A stretch of DNA of 64,000 nucleotides from Bacteroidales bacterium. Lineage in GTDB: Bacteria; Bacteroidota; Bacteroidia; Bacteroidales; CAIWKO01. The stretch spans positions 17,905 to 81,904 of the forward strand of contig JALOBU010000014.1 in NCBI GenBank assembly GCA_023228145.1, read 5' to 3'. The notes beneath the pieces are model-generated. The model was not told the DNA's origin and did no database searches. It worked only from the letters and a program-made list of their open reading frames with translations. The translations under genes and the position numbers were made by a program. Of this stretch, positions 9,005 through 17,587 are shown piece by piece (positions within the stretch are counted from its first letter, which is position 1; every line of letters begins with the position of its first letter).

Positions 9005-9370
9005 TTATTTACTGTTATTCTTTTTTGCTGTATTAATACTTTTTCCAATAATTGCGATTAACTCCTCCGTTTCATTATAAATTTCTGATAGTTGACCAAC
9101 CGGCTTTATAATTTCCTTTTTTTTAACTATTTTTAAAATGACTCTGCATTCTTTCAATTCTTTAAGAACAATTCCCAGTTTATGAATGAAATCGGCTTTG
9201 GATTCCGCCGCTTGAGTCTCTCCATAATTTAAAGCAGGTGAATGACAAGCTCTGATTAACTGACCTGCAAGGTAAATTCCCGCTTTTGTGCTTGGTAATG
9301 CCTCAACAATATCAATCATTCTGCAAGTAAAATCCACCAGCCGGTCTTCTAAATCAAATTTTGTTTGCAT
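9005..9370 (-). CDS. four-helix-bundle protein, S23/IVS type (121 aa)
   Basis: A small all-alpha protein of the four-helix-bundle family first known from intervening sequences in 23S rRNA genes (S23 proteins). Family features are the FDLEDRLVDFTCRM start, the helix with AGQLIRACHSPALNYGE, and the SKADFIHKLGIVLKELKE helix. The molecular role of the family is unknown. It sits inside the rnf operon between rnfB and rnfC, in the same direction, with short repeats on both sides (8928-8970 and 9402-9438). No rRNA gene is nearby. The position suggests past insertion as a small mobile unit. Confidence 0.85.
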   Translation of the reverse strand: MQTKFDLEDRLVDFTCRMIDIVEALPSTKAGIYLAGQLIRACHSPALNYGETQAAESKADFIHKLGIVLKELKECRVILKIVKKKEIIKPVGQLSEIYNETEELIAIIGKSINTAKKNNSK

Positions 9371-9401
9371 AATTAAAAAAATTTATCTTCCCCAATTAAC
9401 A

Positions 9402-9438
9402 ATTGAACATCGTTCATTGAACATTGTATATTGAACAT
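9402..9438. repeat. 14-base tandem repeat, three units of ATTGAACAT
   Basis: ATTGAACAT occurs at 9402, 9416 and 9430, an exact 14-base period. It lies between the rnfB stop and the start of the four-helix-bundle gene and forms that gene's upstream flank. Confidence 0.65.
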
Positions 9439-9451
9439 TTTATCCTCCATT

Positions 9452-10321
9452 TTAATTAGTCACAATTTCTTCTGCAGGCGAATCGGCCTCTTTCTTTTTG
9501 CGTTCCGGAAAATTGACTTCCCATATAGAATGTGTGGGACAGGATTCGACACACTTTCTGCATAAGGTGCATTTTTCAAAATCAATATAGGCCAGGTTGT
9601 TTTCGAGTGTGATCGCTTCGAATTTACATTCTTTGACACATTTTCCGCAGCCAATACAGGCAGCTTCGCAGTTTTTCTTTGCCACGGCGCCTTTTTCCCT
9701 GTTAATACAACTGACAAAAATCCTGCGGTCTTTCTTGCCTTTTTTTCTCAGTTCGATGATCTTCCGTGGACAGGCTTTTACGCATGCGCCACAAGCGATA
9801 CATTTGTCCTGAATAATCACAGGAAGCCCTGTTTCTTTATCCATATACATAGCATCAAACTGACAAGCATCCACACAGTCGCCGCCGCCCAAACAGCCAT
9901 AAGGACATCCGTTGGAGCCGGAATAAAGGTTATGAATAAAAAAACACGAATTCAGCCCGTCGTATTCGGTTTTGGCTATGGCATTTACTTTGGTGCCGTT
10001 GCATCGCAGAACCGCAATCATCGGGTCTTTATCTTCGGCAACCTGTCCGAAAATACCTGCAATGGCTTTCATCGTGGCATTACCGCCGGGAGGGCAGAAA
10101 AAACCTTCGGTAGATTCTTTTTTAACGATGCTTTCAGCCATGTTTCTGCAACCGGCAAAGCCGCAGCCGCCACAATTAGCGCCAGGCAGTGCAGCCGCCA
10201 CTTCATCAATTCTGGGATCTTCGATAACTTTGAATTTTTGTGCAATGAAATATAATATCACCGCTGACAAAATACCAATGACGCTTAGCGTAATAACTGC
10301 GAAAATAATTGCAATGTTCAC
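9452..10321 (-). CDS. rnfB: Rnf complex subunit RnfB (289 aa), GTG start
   Basis: The membrane-anchored ferredoxin-like electron-entry subunit of Rnf. One N-terminal helix (residues 3-27) precedes the 4Fe-4S domain with NCGGCGFAGC and a distal cysteine in FFCPPGG. A cysteine-rich module (CPYGCLGGGDCVDAC) and three ferredoxin motifs follow: CIACGACVKACP, CIGCGKCVKEC and CTLCRKCVESCP. The start is GTG at 10319-10321; the upstream frame reaches a stop with no ATG. The divergent rseC-like gene usually lies directly before rnfB in Bacteroidota, but here the dihydroorotate-dehydrogenase-like gene does. Confidence 0.95.
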   Translation of the reverse strand: MNIAIIFAVITLSVIGILSAVILYFIAQKFKVIEDPRIDEVAAALPGANCGGCGFAGCRNMAESIVKKESTEGFFCPPGGNATMKAIAGIFGQVAEDKDPMIAVLRCNGTKVNAIAKTEYDGLNSCFFIHNLYSGSNGCPYGCLGGGDCVDACQFDAMYMDKETGLPVIIQDKCIACGACVKACPRKIIELRKKGKKDRRIFVSCINREKGAVAKKNCEAACIGCGKCVKECKFEAITLENNLAYIDFEKCTLCRKCVESCPTHSIWEVNFPERKKKEADSPAEEIVTN

Positions 10322-10350
10322 TTGAGTTATTTATTAAATGTTAAACAATG

Positions 10351-11346
10351 TTAATCAGTATCCGATAAATGTTTCATATATTGAACCCTGTGATACAGAA
10401 TAGGGTTTTCCGCTTTTTTAAGGCTGAGTTTGCCTCTGAAATCGCTGATATTGTTATAATTTTTCTGTTCCATCCATTTAGTCAGGTCTTCAAGAATTTC
10501 CTGAATACGGTCAGCCCCATGCATGTACAAGGCAGAACATAATTGTGCGGTAGTGGCTCCGACAAGCAATTGTTTGATGACACCGCTTGCATCGTGGATT
10601 CCTGTTGATGCAGAAATATCGCACCCGGCTTTATCAGACAACAAGGCGATCCAGCGCAACGAATTTCCCATTTCGGCTGGTGTGCTTAAAAGATTGGTGG
10701 CTTGCAGGCGCAGTGAATCAATATTGATATCAGGTGTATAAAACCTGTTGAAAAGCACCAGCGCGGAAATACCCGTCCATGAAAACTTCTGAAGCAGGTT
10801 GATTAGCCCGCTGAAATAGTAACCTATTTTTAAAGCAACGGGGATCTTTACCGTTTTTCTGATTTTCTCGATAATATCAAAATACATCTTCTCATGTTCG
10901 GATCCTGTGGTATTTAAATCGCTGGGCATGATAAATATGTTGAGTTCCAAGGCATCGGCTCCTGCTTTTTCTATATCGCGGGCAATGTTAATCCATTCGT
11001 TGAGCGAAACACAGTTGATACTCGCAAAAACAGGAATACTGACTTCTTTCTTTGTGTCTTTTATAAGTTTCAGATATTCTTCAACAGAATTGTGTTTAGT
11101 AAAATTTTTGATATAATCAAGCGCCTCAGGATAATTATTGTAGGAATCCGGGTAATCCATGATATGGTTGGTATCCATCATGATCTGCTCTTCGAAAAGA
11201 GATTTCAGCACAACGGCTGCGGCGCCTTTTTCCTCAAATTCCTTGATTTTTTCAGGAGATTTAGTCAATCCGGAGCTTGCTACTATCAAAGGGTTCTTTA
11301 ATTGAAAACCCATGTATTTGGTAGTGAGATTTATCATATTTTTCAT
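10351..11346 (-). CDS. dihydroorotate-dehydrogenase-like FMN protein (331 aa)
   Basis: A TIM-barrel flavoprotein of the dihydroorotate dehydrogenase superfamily. KNPLIVASSG near the start, VALKIGYYFSG and a C-terminal phosphate-binding region (SASTGIHDASGVIKQLLVGA) fit the fold. In class 1 PyrD the catalytic cysteine lies in a NxSCPN motif; here the equivalent stretch reads LNIFIMPSD, with no cysteine. It is therefore unlikely to be the pyrimidine-pathway enzyme. The gene stops 29 bases upstream of rnfB on the same strand, so a redox role beside Rnf is possible but unproven. Confidence 0.8.
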   Translation of the reverse strand: MKNMINLTTKYMGFQLKNPLIVASSGLTKSPEKIKEFEEKGAAAVVLKSLFEEQIMMDTNHIMDYPDSYNNYPEALDYIKNFTKHNSVEEYLKLIKDTKKEVSIPVFASINCVSLNEWINIARDIEKAGADALELNIFIMPSDLNTTGSEHEKMYFDIIEKIRKTVKIPVALKIGYYFSGLINLLQKFSWTGISALVLFNRFYTPDINIDSLRLQATNLLSTPAEMGNSLRWIALLSDKAGCDISASTGIHDASGVIKQLLVGATTAQLCSALYMHGADRIQEILEDLTKWMEQKNYNNISDFRGKLSLKKAENPILYHRVQYMKHLSDTD

Positions 11347-11360
11347 TTTATTTTCCGGTG

Positions 11361-11368
11361 CAAAATTA
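11361..11368 (-). promoter_or_regulatory. -7 element before the flavoprotein-rnf cluster
   Basis: TAATTTTG on the minus strand matches the Bacteroidota -7 consensus TAnnTTTG and lies 15 bases before the ATG of the 331-aa gene. No well-spaced -33 TTTG was found, so support is partial. Confidence 0.4.
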
Positions 11369-11510
11369 GAATTTTTATTTACAAAACTTCTATCATTTAA
11401 TAAAATAATATAGATTTTTTTTTCTCATTTAATATTTATCTAAAATACAGATATTCTTACCTTTAAGACTAAATTGAATTGTATTTACTAAAAATTTATA
11501 CTAAAAAAGC

Positions 11511-11518
11511 TACTTTTG
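11511..11518 (+). promoter_or_regulatory. -7 element of the rseC-like gene
   Basis: TACTTTTG matches TAnnTTTG and lies eight bases before the ATG at 11527, implying a very short or absent leader. It falls inside the longer open frame that begins at 11479, which argues for the later start. Confidence 0.45.
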
Positions 11519-11526
11519 CTGCTGCT

Positions 11527-11943
11527 ATGTCACAAAATCACATCTCACACCACGGAATTATAAAAGAAATACATCAGGACAGCATTGATGTATTGATAAT
11601 CAGCGAGTCGGCCTGTTCGATATGTAAGACAAAACATCTGTGCGGTGTATCCGATAGCAAAGAGAAAATAATAACAGTGCGAAAACCATTGCAGCAATTT
11701 GAACCCGGTGAAAATGTAGAAGTTATGATGAGCCAGTCCATGGGAACCATGGCTGTTTTGTTTGCATATATTCTTCCATTTGTGGTTATGATATCCCTGA
11801 TGATAGCAGAATATTACTCGGGCGTTTCTGAACCTGTTATGGGATTGTCGGTGGTACTATTTCTGGTTGCATATTTTTTTACGCTTTTTACTTTTCGCAA
11901 AAAACTGAACAGAAAATTTTCGTTTAGTATAAAAAAACGTTGA
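11527..11943 (+). CDS. rseC: RseC/MucC-family protein (138 aa)
   Basis: A small inner-membrane protein of the RseC family (SoxR-reducing-system or sigma-E accessory). The N-terminal domain carries cysteines C30, C33 and C39 (ACSICKTKHLC), and two membrane helices follow at about residues 73-92 and 98-118. Family members are usually adjacent to rnf genes; this one is divergent from the cluster. The open frame reaches back to 11479, but ATG at 11527 is preferred because it gives the normal N-terminus and a promoter -7 box lies at 11511-11518. Confidence 0.85.
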   Translation: MSQNHISHHGIIKEIHQDSIDVLIISESACSICKTKHLCGVSDSKEKIITVRKPLQQFEPGENVEVMMSQSMGTMAVLFAYILPFVVMISLMIAEYYSGVSEPVMGLSVVLFLVAYFFTLFTFRKKLNRKFSFSIKKR

Positions 11944-11956
11944 AATATCCGAAATG

Positions 11957-12859
11957 TTATCTTGGTGCTTCTTTCAGATTATTTAATTCCTGTTTTTCCG
12001 ATTCAATTCCTTTTTTTCCATCCCAGAAAATCTTGCGTTTATAAGTAACATCGCTTGTGATAGTTATGTCTTCCTTGTCGAGGTCATATTCAACGTGACG
12101 TTCCTCTATATATAATGTATTGTCATCACCGTCTTTATATTGCGGAAAAATATAGTTGTAAGAAACATTAAAGACACCGGCCTCTGAAACCCTGATGGCT
12201 TTGGCAAACTCCACAAGATCGTTGCCGGCCCTGAAAAATAATATGTCTCCGTTGGCATAGCCGCATGCGCCATATTCAAAACTGACGGCAAATATTTTTG
12301 ACACCCCTGTGAATCCAGTTTTATCAAGCCGGCTGCCCGACAAACAATACTCAAATGTTCCGGAACCAGACATTTCTGTATAGATAGGCGTAAAACTTAA
12401 TGAGTTTACTATTTTACCGTTACTTATGATCTTTGCAGTCATTTTTAATCCGTCCGCCTCTGATCTTGAAACCGGGGCACAGACAAACAAGCAGTTCTCA
12501 CCATTTTCCGAAAACGGTATGCTGGCATGTGATATCAGGTTTCCCCAGACATAACCCATATTATATTTCCCATCAATATAAAAACCAACATGATACCAAT
12601 TTGCAGAAATACCATTCGATACAAAAGATTTCTCAGAAGCGGAAATAATTGTCATCGGAGTTCCTATCGGCAGATTACATACTATAGCTGAATTGGGGGA
12701 ATCGGCTTTCCTTACATTTACTTTATCCGCAAAAAGAAAAACTTTTGCTCCGTCATTGAATTTGCCATAATTATAGACGCATGTATCCGTCTGGGCTATC
12801 GCGGTGAAAACAGCAAGGCACATCATGCAAAAAAATATTCCGGATTTTTTCAGGCTCAT
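11957..12859 (-). CDS. secreted SH3-domain protein (300 aa)
   Basis: A signal peptide at residues 1-23 (KKSGIFFCMMCLAVFTAIAQ) is followed by a bacterial SH3-like domain: KVNVRKADSPNSAIVCNLPIG and later NWYHVGF, with GYVWG at its end. The rest, about residues 115-300, is a beta-rich domain I cannot assign. The frame opens at a TTG (12880), but the ATG at 12857-12859 places the signal peptide correctly. SH3 domains of this type often bind peptidoglycan; a cell-envelope role is inferred. Confidence 0.7.
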   Translation of the reverse strand: MSLKKSGIFFCMMCLAVFTAIAQTDTCVYNYGKFNDGAKVFLFADKVNVRKADSPNSAIVCNLPIGTPMTIISASEKSFVSNGISANWYHVGFYIDGKYNMGYVWGNLISHASIPFSENGENCLFVCAPVSRSEADGLKMTAKIISNGKIVNSLSFTPIYTEMSGSGTFEYCLSGSRLDKTGFTGVSKIFAVSFEYGACGYANGDILFFRAGNDLVEFAKAIRVSEAGVFNVSYNYIFPQYKDGDDNTLYIEERHVEYDLDKEDITITSDVTYKRKIFWDGKKGIESEKQELNNLKEAPR

Positions 12860-12942
12860 ATCTTTGGTTTGATGATTCAAAGGTAATCAAAACATTAAAT
12901 AGTGGAATAAATCTCAGAGTTTTTTAATCGTTGACTTTTAAT

Positions 12943-12950
12943 TAATTTTG
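12943..12950 (+). promoter_or_regulatory. -7 element of apbE
   Basis: TAATTTTG matches TAnnTTTG and lies 14 bases before the apbE ATG. The -33 region is not clear. Confidence 0.35.
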
Positions 12951-12964
12951 CAAAAAATGATTTC

Positions 12965-13984
12965 ATGAAAAAATCTGTTTTATGGATGTTGGCATGGTTG
13001 ATTTTTGTGATAGCCTGCAATAACAACGGGAAGAAAAATCTTATTACATACAAAGGAAATGTTCAGGGCTCTTTTTTCCTGATAAAATTCTATGCCGGGG
13101 CTGACAGTAATTCACTGAAAACAGGCATAGATTCATTGTTTAAAGTTGTGGATCAGACAGCGTCGGTATTCGACAGCAATTCGGTAATATCATTGGTCAA
13201 CGCCAACCGTGAAACGGAACTCAGCGATCATTTTATCAAACTTTTCAATAAATCGCAGGAAGTTTCTTATGCAACGCAAGGAAATTTTGACATAACTGTT
13301 GGTCCTCTCGTTAAAGCATGGGGGTTTTGGAAAAGCAAGGGTGTGGATTTAAGCAAGGAAAATATTGACAGCCTCTTAACTTATGTAGGATATAACAAAA
13401 TTCGTATAGTGAATACATCTGCGGGAAGACACATATTAAAAGAACATCCCGAAATTATGCTCGATTTTAATGCCATTGCACAAGGATATACCGCTGACGT
13501 TGTGGCTGAATATTTCAATAATCAGGGCATGAAAGATTATCTTATCGAGATTGGTGGTGAAGTGAGGGCGTCAGGGAAAAAAGAAAGCGGAGAAAGCTGG
13601 ATTGTCGGAATTGAAAAACCGGCTGAAAACAGTGATTCCGAACAGGAAATTCAGGAGAAGGTCGAATTGAACAATATGTCGCTGTCAACTTCAGGTAATT
13701 ACAGAAAATATTTTATTAAGGATGGAATAAAATACTCTCATACCATTGACCCCCATACAGGCTTGCCCGTGAGCCATTCGCTGCTTAGTGTTACAGTGAT
13801 GTCTGACAATTGTGCCGAAGCAGATGCTTATGCTACAGCATTTATGGTTATGGGTGTTGAAAAGGCAAAGGATTTTTTAAAAAATCATCCCGGTATGGAG
13901 GCATATTTTATTTACTCTGAAGATTCCGGAATATTGAATACTTACAAGACGGAGAATTTTATCACCTTGAGTTCTCAAGAGTGA
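12965..13984 (+). CDS. apbE: FAD:protein FMN transferase, ApbE lipoprotein (339 aa)
   Basis: This enzyme moves FMN from FAD onto threonine residues of proteins such as RnfG and RnfD, outside the inner membrane. The N-terminus is a lipoprotein signal (FVIAC, cysteine at residue 18). ApbE family motifs appear in order: FDITVGPLVKAWGF, MLDFNAIAQGYTAD, LIEIGGEVRASG, SLSTSGNYRKYF, HTIDPHTGLPV, and the metal-binding AEADAYATAFMVMG. Length is typical. Its location near rnf fits a maturation role for the Rnf flavin subunits. Confidence 0.95.
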   Translation: MKKSVLWMLAWLIFVIACNNNGKKNLITYKGNVQGSFFLIKFYAGADSNSLKTGIDSLFKVVDQTASVFDSNSVISLVNANRETELSDHFIKLFNKSQEVSYATQGNFDITVGPLVKAWGFWKSKGVDLSKENIDSLLTYVGYNKIRIVNTSAGRHILKEHPEIMLDFNAIAQGYTADVVAEYFNNQGMKDYLIEIGGEVRASGKKESGESWIVGIEKPAENSDSEQEIQEKVELNNMSLSTSGNYRKYFIKDGIKYSHTIDPHTGLPVSHSLLSVTVMSDNCAEADAYATAFMVMGVEKAKDFLKNHPGMEAYFIYSEDSGILNTYKTENFITLSSQE

Positions 13985-14015
13985 TGTTTAGATTTTAAAA
14001 ATAAGAAGGTTTGTC

Positions 14016-14849
14016 TTAGAAGAATGATTCGTTTTTATTCGAAAAATCTAAAATGTAACCAAAATAGAAGTTTAAAGAAGAAATATAATCCCTTTTATAG
14101 ATTTCAGGAGAACGGTAATTGAGTAAACCTTGCACGTATCTTGCTCCTATTGTAAATTTCCCATTAATACGGTAAGAAATATCGGCAATCACACCGACAT
14201 CAATATTTCGAATATTTTTGTCGTTTTTAACTTCTTTTCTTATAGCTTGTTTGTATGCAGGGAAAGAGCCGCTGACAAGCAAGTCGAAAAAAGGTATGGT
14301 GTCAAAAGCCGTTACTGATTCCAACAATGGCACGTGTTGCGAATAATCTTCTATGGTTTTATCTGAAACCAGAAAAGAAACATAAGGGCCAACGGAAAAA
14401 TATACAGATTTGTAATTAAATTTAGCAAGTACAGGAATCTTGATGTAAGCAAGGTTTGTATATCCTGAAGTTGTTGAAAAAACTCCATCATTTACATAAT
14501 TACTGATATCACCTATAGAATCCAAAATGTCATTAATATCCATGCCCATCATAGTAATAAGCGGATTGGTGCTCAGTGTTTCTATAAAGGAAGACGTGTC
14601 GTACAATGAATACGTTTTTTTTCGTGTGGTATAAAGCAGTTCAGCTGAAACGGAGAACCAATTGTTCACTTTATATTCGGCGGTGGCTCCGAAATGGTAA
14701 CCCAGATTAAAAAGATTGCCTTTCAGTTCATGTTTTTCAAGAGGAATTATATTCATACCTGCTTTTATCCCTACGTTGTATTTTTGCCCGCTTGCAATCA
14801 AAGAATTTAATAACAGAACACTTATTGTCAGAAAGAATAGTTTTTTCAT
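14016..14849 (-). CDS. outer-membrane beta-barrel protein, PorT-like (277 aa)
   Basis: A signal peptide (residues 1-21, ending near IASGQ) precedes a chain of alternating hydrophobic strands typical of the outer-membrane beta-barrel families of Bacteroidota: NVGIKAGMN, GYHFGATAEYKVN, WFSVSAELLY, YIKIPVLAKFNYKS, YFSVGPYVSF, FTIGARYVQGLLNY and a final SSLNFYFGYIL strand. No enzyme motif is seen. The exact barrel role is not known from sequence. Confidence 0.75.
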   Translation of the reverse strand: MKKLFFLTISVLLLNSLIASGQKYNVGIKAGMNIIPLEKHELKGNLFNLGYHFGATAEYKVNNWFSVSAELLYTTRKKTYSLYDTSSFIETLSTNPLITMMGMDINDILDSIGDISNYVNDGVFSTTSGYTNLAYIKIPVLAKFNYKSVYFSVGPYVSFLVSDKTIEDYSQHVPLLESVTAFDTIPFFDLLVSGSFPAYKQAIRKEVKNDKNIRNIDVGVIADISYRINGKFTIGARYVQGLLNYRSPEIYKRDYISSLNFYFGYILDFSNKNESFF

Positions 14850-14995
14850 ATTTTGGGTTTTTATGCGCTATATCGTGTATTTATTTAACAATAAAAGAAT
14901 TACGTCATGATTAAAAAATTACTTTGATTAGCTGTGATAATGGCTTTTATACTTCAGGACACATGGATAAAACATAACATCTTCAAAATTATGGT

Positions 14996-15715
14996 TTATA
15001 ATTTCTTATATCCAAAGAGCTTGAAATCGTTACTGAAAAGCGAGTTGATTTTTTGTATGGATGCCTCCGACATTTTTTCCAGGTATTTATAATCTGAATC
15101 CGATTGTTCATCGGTTAAAAAGTTGATATTGGCATTTTCAAGATTGTATGAGTCGGAAATATCGAGAAATTCCAGCATTTTCTTAAAATCTTCTTCAAAG
15201 GTTTCCACTTTGCCGATAAAGTCAACAAAAAGCTTATCATTATCGTGTGTCCAATAATGCGCCGGGTAAAGCGGGAAGCTGGAATTTCCTCCGATCTGTA
15301 AAACGTCCTCAGGTTGAAGCAGTGCAACCCAATTGTCAAAGTTGTAGCCTGCCAGCCTCAATTTTTTCTCGTTGGCCTCCAGTTGTTTCATCACGTGATT
15401 TTTTATCCATGGCTCAGGATAGGGCATGTCAGGCTGTTCTTTCAGGTCTTTCTGAATCTGAAGGAAGCCGGAATATACTCTGTCATAAGGGTTACGTACA
15501 AAAGCAATTTTTTTCAGCGGGAGCAGGCTTTCTGGCAAACCTTTGAAATCGGCAACGGTAATATGCTGATGAACTATTCTTTTCAGATGCACATTAAAAT
15601 CATAAAAACGGCTGTAAGAACTTTGGTTGAAATATGCCATACGTGTAAACATGGTGGAACTGGCTGTTTTCCATGGCAAAAATATGGCGAACTTTCTCTC
15701 GAAATTGATGATCAT
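14996..15715 (-). CDS. sulfotransferase-family protein (239 aa)
   Basis: A member of the carbohydrate sulfotransferase-like superfamily, which moves sulfate from PAPS to an acceptor. The 5'-phosphosulfate-binding segment reads FLPWKTASSTMFTRM at residues 12-26, and the 3'-phosphate segment reads KIAFVRNPYDRVYSGF near residues 69-84. It is short but carries both PAPS-binding motifs. The acceptor is unknown, and no PAPS-synthesis gene lies in the window. It stands alone between an outer-membrane protein and T9SS cargo genes. Confidence 0.75.
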   Translation of the reverse strand: MIINFERKFAIFLPWKTASSTMFTRMAYFNQSSYSRFYDFNVHLKRIVHQHITVADFKGLPESLLPLKKIAFVRNPYDRVYSGFLQIQKDLKEQPDMPYPEPWIKNHVMKQLEANEKKLRLAGYNFDNWVALLQPEDVLQIGGNSSFPLYPAHYWTHDNDKLFVDFIGKVETFEEDFKKMLEFLDISDSYNLENANINFLTDEQSDSDYKYLEKMSEASIQKINSLFSNDFKLFGYKKL

Positions 15716-15786
15716 AATTCGGCTTTACATTAAGCTATAAACTTCTTTTTTACAAAGATAGAAAACATCATTCACATCAGATTATG

Positions 15787-17199
15787 TTAGTAAATAATAA
15801 TCTTTCTTGTAACATTAAATGATTTGCCAGTAACCGTGATAAAATAAATACCGCTTTCAGGCAAATCAATTTTTATAGTATTCGTTTCTATTTTTTCACT
15901 CTGTACTAATTCTCCTTGCAAACTATAAATTTCACAATTTACGGTCTCATCAATTGTTTTTGGAATTTCTAAATATACTGTGCCGCTGCTCGGGTTCGGG
16001 TAAATAATAAATTCTCCGTTTTCAATATCATTATTATTTATCCCTGATATTCCCGAGCCATCTGTTTTAATCAGGTAAATATCATAATTATTACCAAAAC
16101 TATTTGTGATTCCTGAAATGATATAGCCCCCATCATTAGTTTCCCTTATGGAGCCTGCCATATCATCTCCGGAACTGCCAAATGTTCTTGTCCAGAGAGT
16201 ATCACCATTTGAGTTAAATTTAATTAGATATACATCTTTTCCGCCCGAGCCATAACTTTCGGTAGAACCAACAACAAGAAAGTTATTGTCGCTTGTTTTT
16301 ATTATGGAATATGCATTATCAGCATTAATACCACCAATAGATTTCTCCCATATCAGTCCGCCACTATTTGTAATCTTTACCAGATATACATCGTAGCTTC
16401 CTGCTGTCAAATTATAAGTGGTTCCACATAAAAGGTAATTTCCATCATTATCTTCGCAAATTGAGTAAAATTCATCATATGATGCCCCCCCATAGGTATT
16501 CATCCATAAGGTATCGCCGATACTATTTGTTTTTATAACTAATCCATCAGCACCAGGCGTGCCCCCGATTTCTGCTACACCAACTAATATAAAGCTATCA
16601 ATATTAGTTTTAATAATGCTATTGGCAACATTAAAATCTTTCTTTTCATAGGTTTTTGTCCAAAGTGTATCACCTAAATAATTTGTTCTAATTAAATAAG
16701 CTGCAGCAAATCCAACAGCGAAACTGCTGGTTGCACCAGAGATAATATAGCCAGAATCTTCACATATTTCAACCTCAAAAGCTTTGTCATCTAAGCTTCC
16801 ACCATATGTTTTAAACCAAAGCGAATCTCCATTATTGTCAATTTTCATCATAAATGCATCAGATGCGCCAGCTCCAAAACTTGAAGTTCCACCTACAATT
16901 ATGTAACAATTGTCAAGTGTCTTTTTTATGTCAGTAGGGAAATCCCATCCGTTTCCCCCATAGGTTTTTGTCCAAAGTTCATTCCCATTTGCATCGGTTT
17001 TTAAAATATAAATATCATTTGAGCCATTTCCATAGCTCATAGTTCTGCCGGCAATAATATAACCGCCGTCATCCGTTTGCAATACGCTGCTGCCTCCATC
17101 ATCGTATTGGCCGCCATAATGCCTCTGAAACATTATCTGCGCATCTGCCGCCTGTGTTACGAGCAGGAGAATGGTTAATAAAATGATTTTTGTTTTCAT
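15787..17199 (-). CDS. T9SS-exported repeat protein, tandem copy A (470 aa)
   Basis: A secreted protein with a signal peptide (to TQAADA), about seven repeats of roughly 50 residues built on DGGYIIAG...S.G...D.YL.KT...G..LW.KTYGG, and a C-terminal type IX sorting domain (IIYPNPSSGTVYLEIP to the KIIIY end). The repeats resemble beta-propeller surface proteins of Bacteroidota. A paralogue lies at 17588-19006, and the 5' parts are nearly identical at DNA level. A surface or extracellular binding role is inferred; no catalytic motif is visible. Confidence 0.85.
   Translation of the reverse strand: MKTKIILLTILLLVTQAADAQIMFQRHYGGQYDDGGSSVLQTDDGGYIIAGRTMSYGNGSNDIYILKTDANGNELWTKTYGGNGWDFPTDIKKTLDNCYIIVGGTSSFGAGASDAFMMKIDNNGDSLWFKTYGGSLDDKAFEVEICEDSGYIISGATSSFAVGFAAAYLIRTNYLGDTLWTKTYEKKDFNVANSIIKTNIDSFILVGVAEIGGTPGADGLVIKTNSIGDTLWMNTYGGASYDEFYSICEDNDGNYLLCGTTYNLTAGSYDVYLVKITNSGGLIWEKSIGGINADNAYSIIKTSDNNFLVVGSTESYGSGGKDVYLIKFNSNGDTLWTRTFGSSGDDMAGSIRETNDGGYIISGITNSFGNNYDIYLIKTDGSGISGINNNDIENGEFIIYPNPSSGTVYLEIPKTIDETVNCEIYSLQGELVQSEKIETNTIKIDLPESGIYFITVTGKSFNVTRKIIIY
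16951..17142 (-). repeat. near-identical direct repeat, copy A
   Basis: This 192-base block in the 5' part of copy A matches 18758-18949 in copy B over exactly the same length with few substitutions, in contrast to the more diverged remainder of the two genes. It points to recent duplication or gene conversion. Confidence 0.7.
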
Positions 17200-17222
17200 A
17201 ATTTATTTTTTTCTGCTTACTG

Positions 17223-17576
17223 TTAACTGATTTTCCCATCATGCACCACCCGCTGCGCATACATCGGGTGCTGGCCGAGGTATTTTTCGTTGAATAGATA
17301 AAGGTTGTCTGGGTTATCGATTGCTGGGGCGTGTAAATCATATTCCAAATGTGGATCGCTATTCCCAAAATCGAAATCATGTTTCGGCAAAGTTGTTATT
17401 ATAGGATTTGAAGGGTTCATAAAATTAATCATTTTAGAACCAGTGGCAGTAGGATAAGTATCTCCTGAAAAGGGTAATAGCATGGATTGATTTTGAGCAA
17501 ATAATCCGCATTGAATTGACCAGATAACAAAAAATAAAATGCCTTTGGCATGCCTGATTTTTTCTAAAGATTTCAT
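17223..17576 (-). pseudogene. secreted N-terminal stump between tandem T9SS genes (117 aa)
   Basis: A signal peptide (ending near GLFAQNQ) is followed by about 90 residues with no repeat, propeller or sorting domain: MLLPFSGDTYPTATGSKMIN, then NNLYLFNEKYLGQHPMYAQ-type text. The frame stops just before copy A starts. The sequence reads like the beginning of a larger secreted protein that has lost its remainder, possibly by recombination between the flanking tandem genes. It could instead be a genuine small secreted protein. Confidence 0.45.
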
Positions 17577-17587
17577 TGTATTAAAAT

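Noticed and set aside
9005..9370. A 23S rRNA gene around the S23-type protein
   Set aside because: No rRNA sequence is present; the gene is between rnfB and rnfC.
10351..11346. Calling this gene pyrD
   Set aside because: The catalytic-cysteine motif of class 1 PyrD is absent, and the pyrimidine genes pyrB and pyrI lie far away.
11479..11526. Upstream extension of the rseC-like gene
   Set aside because: It contains the promoter -7 box and lies before a better ATG that gives the normal family N-terminus.
17099..17380. 93-residue minus-strand frame spanning copy A and the stump
   Set aside because: It overlaps two in-frame genes in another frame and has no signal of its own.
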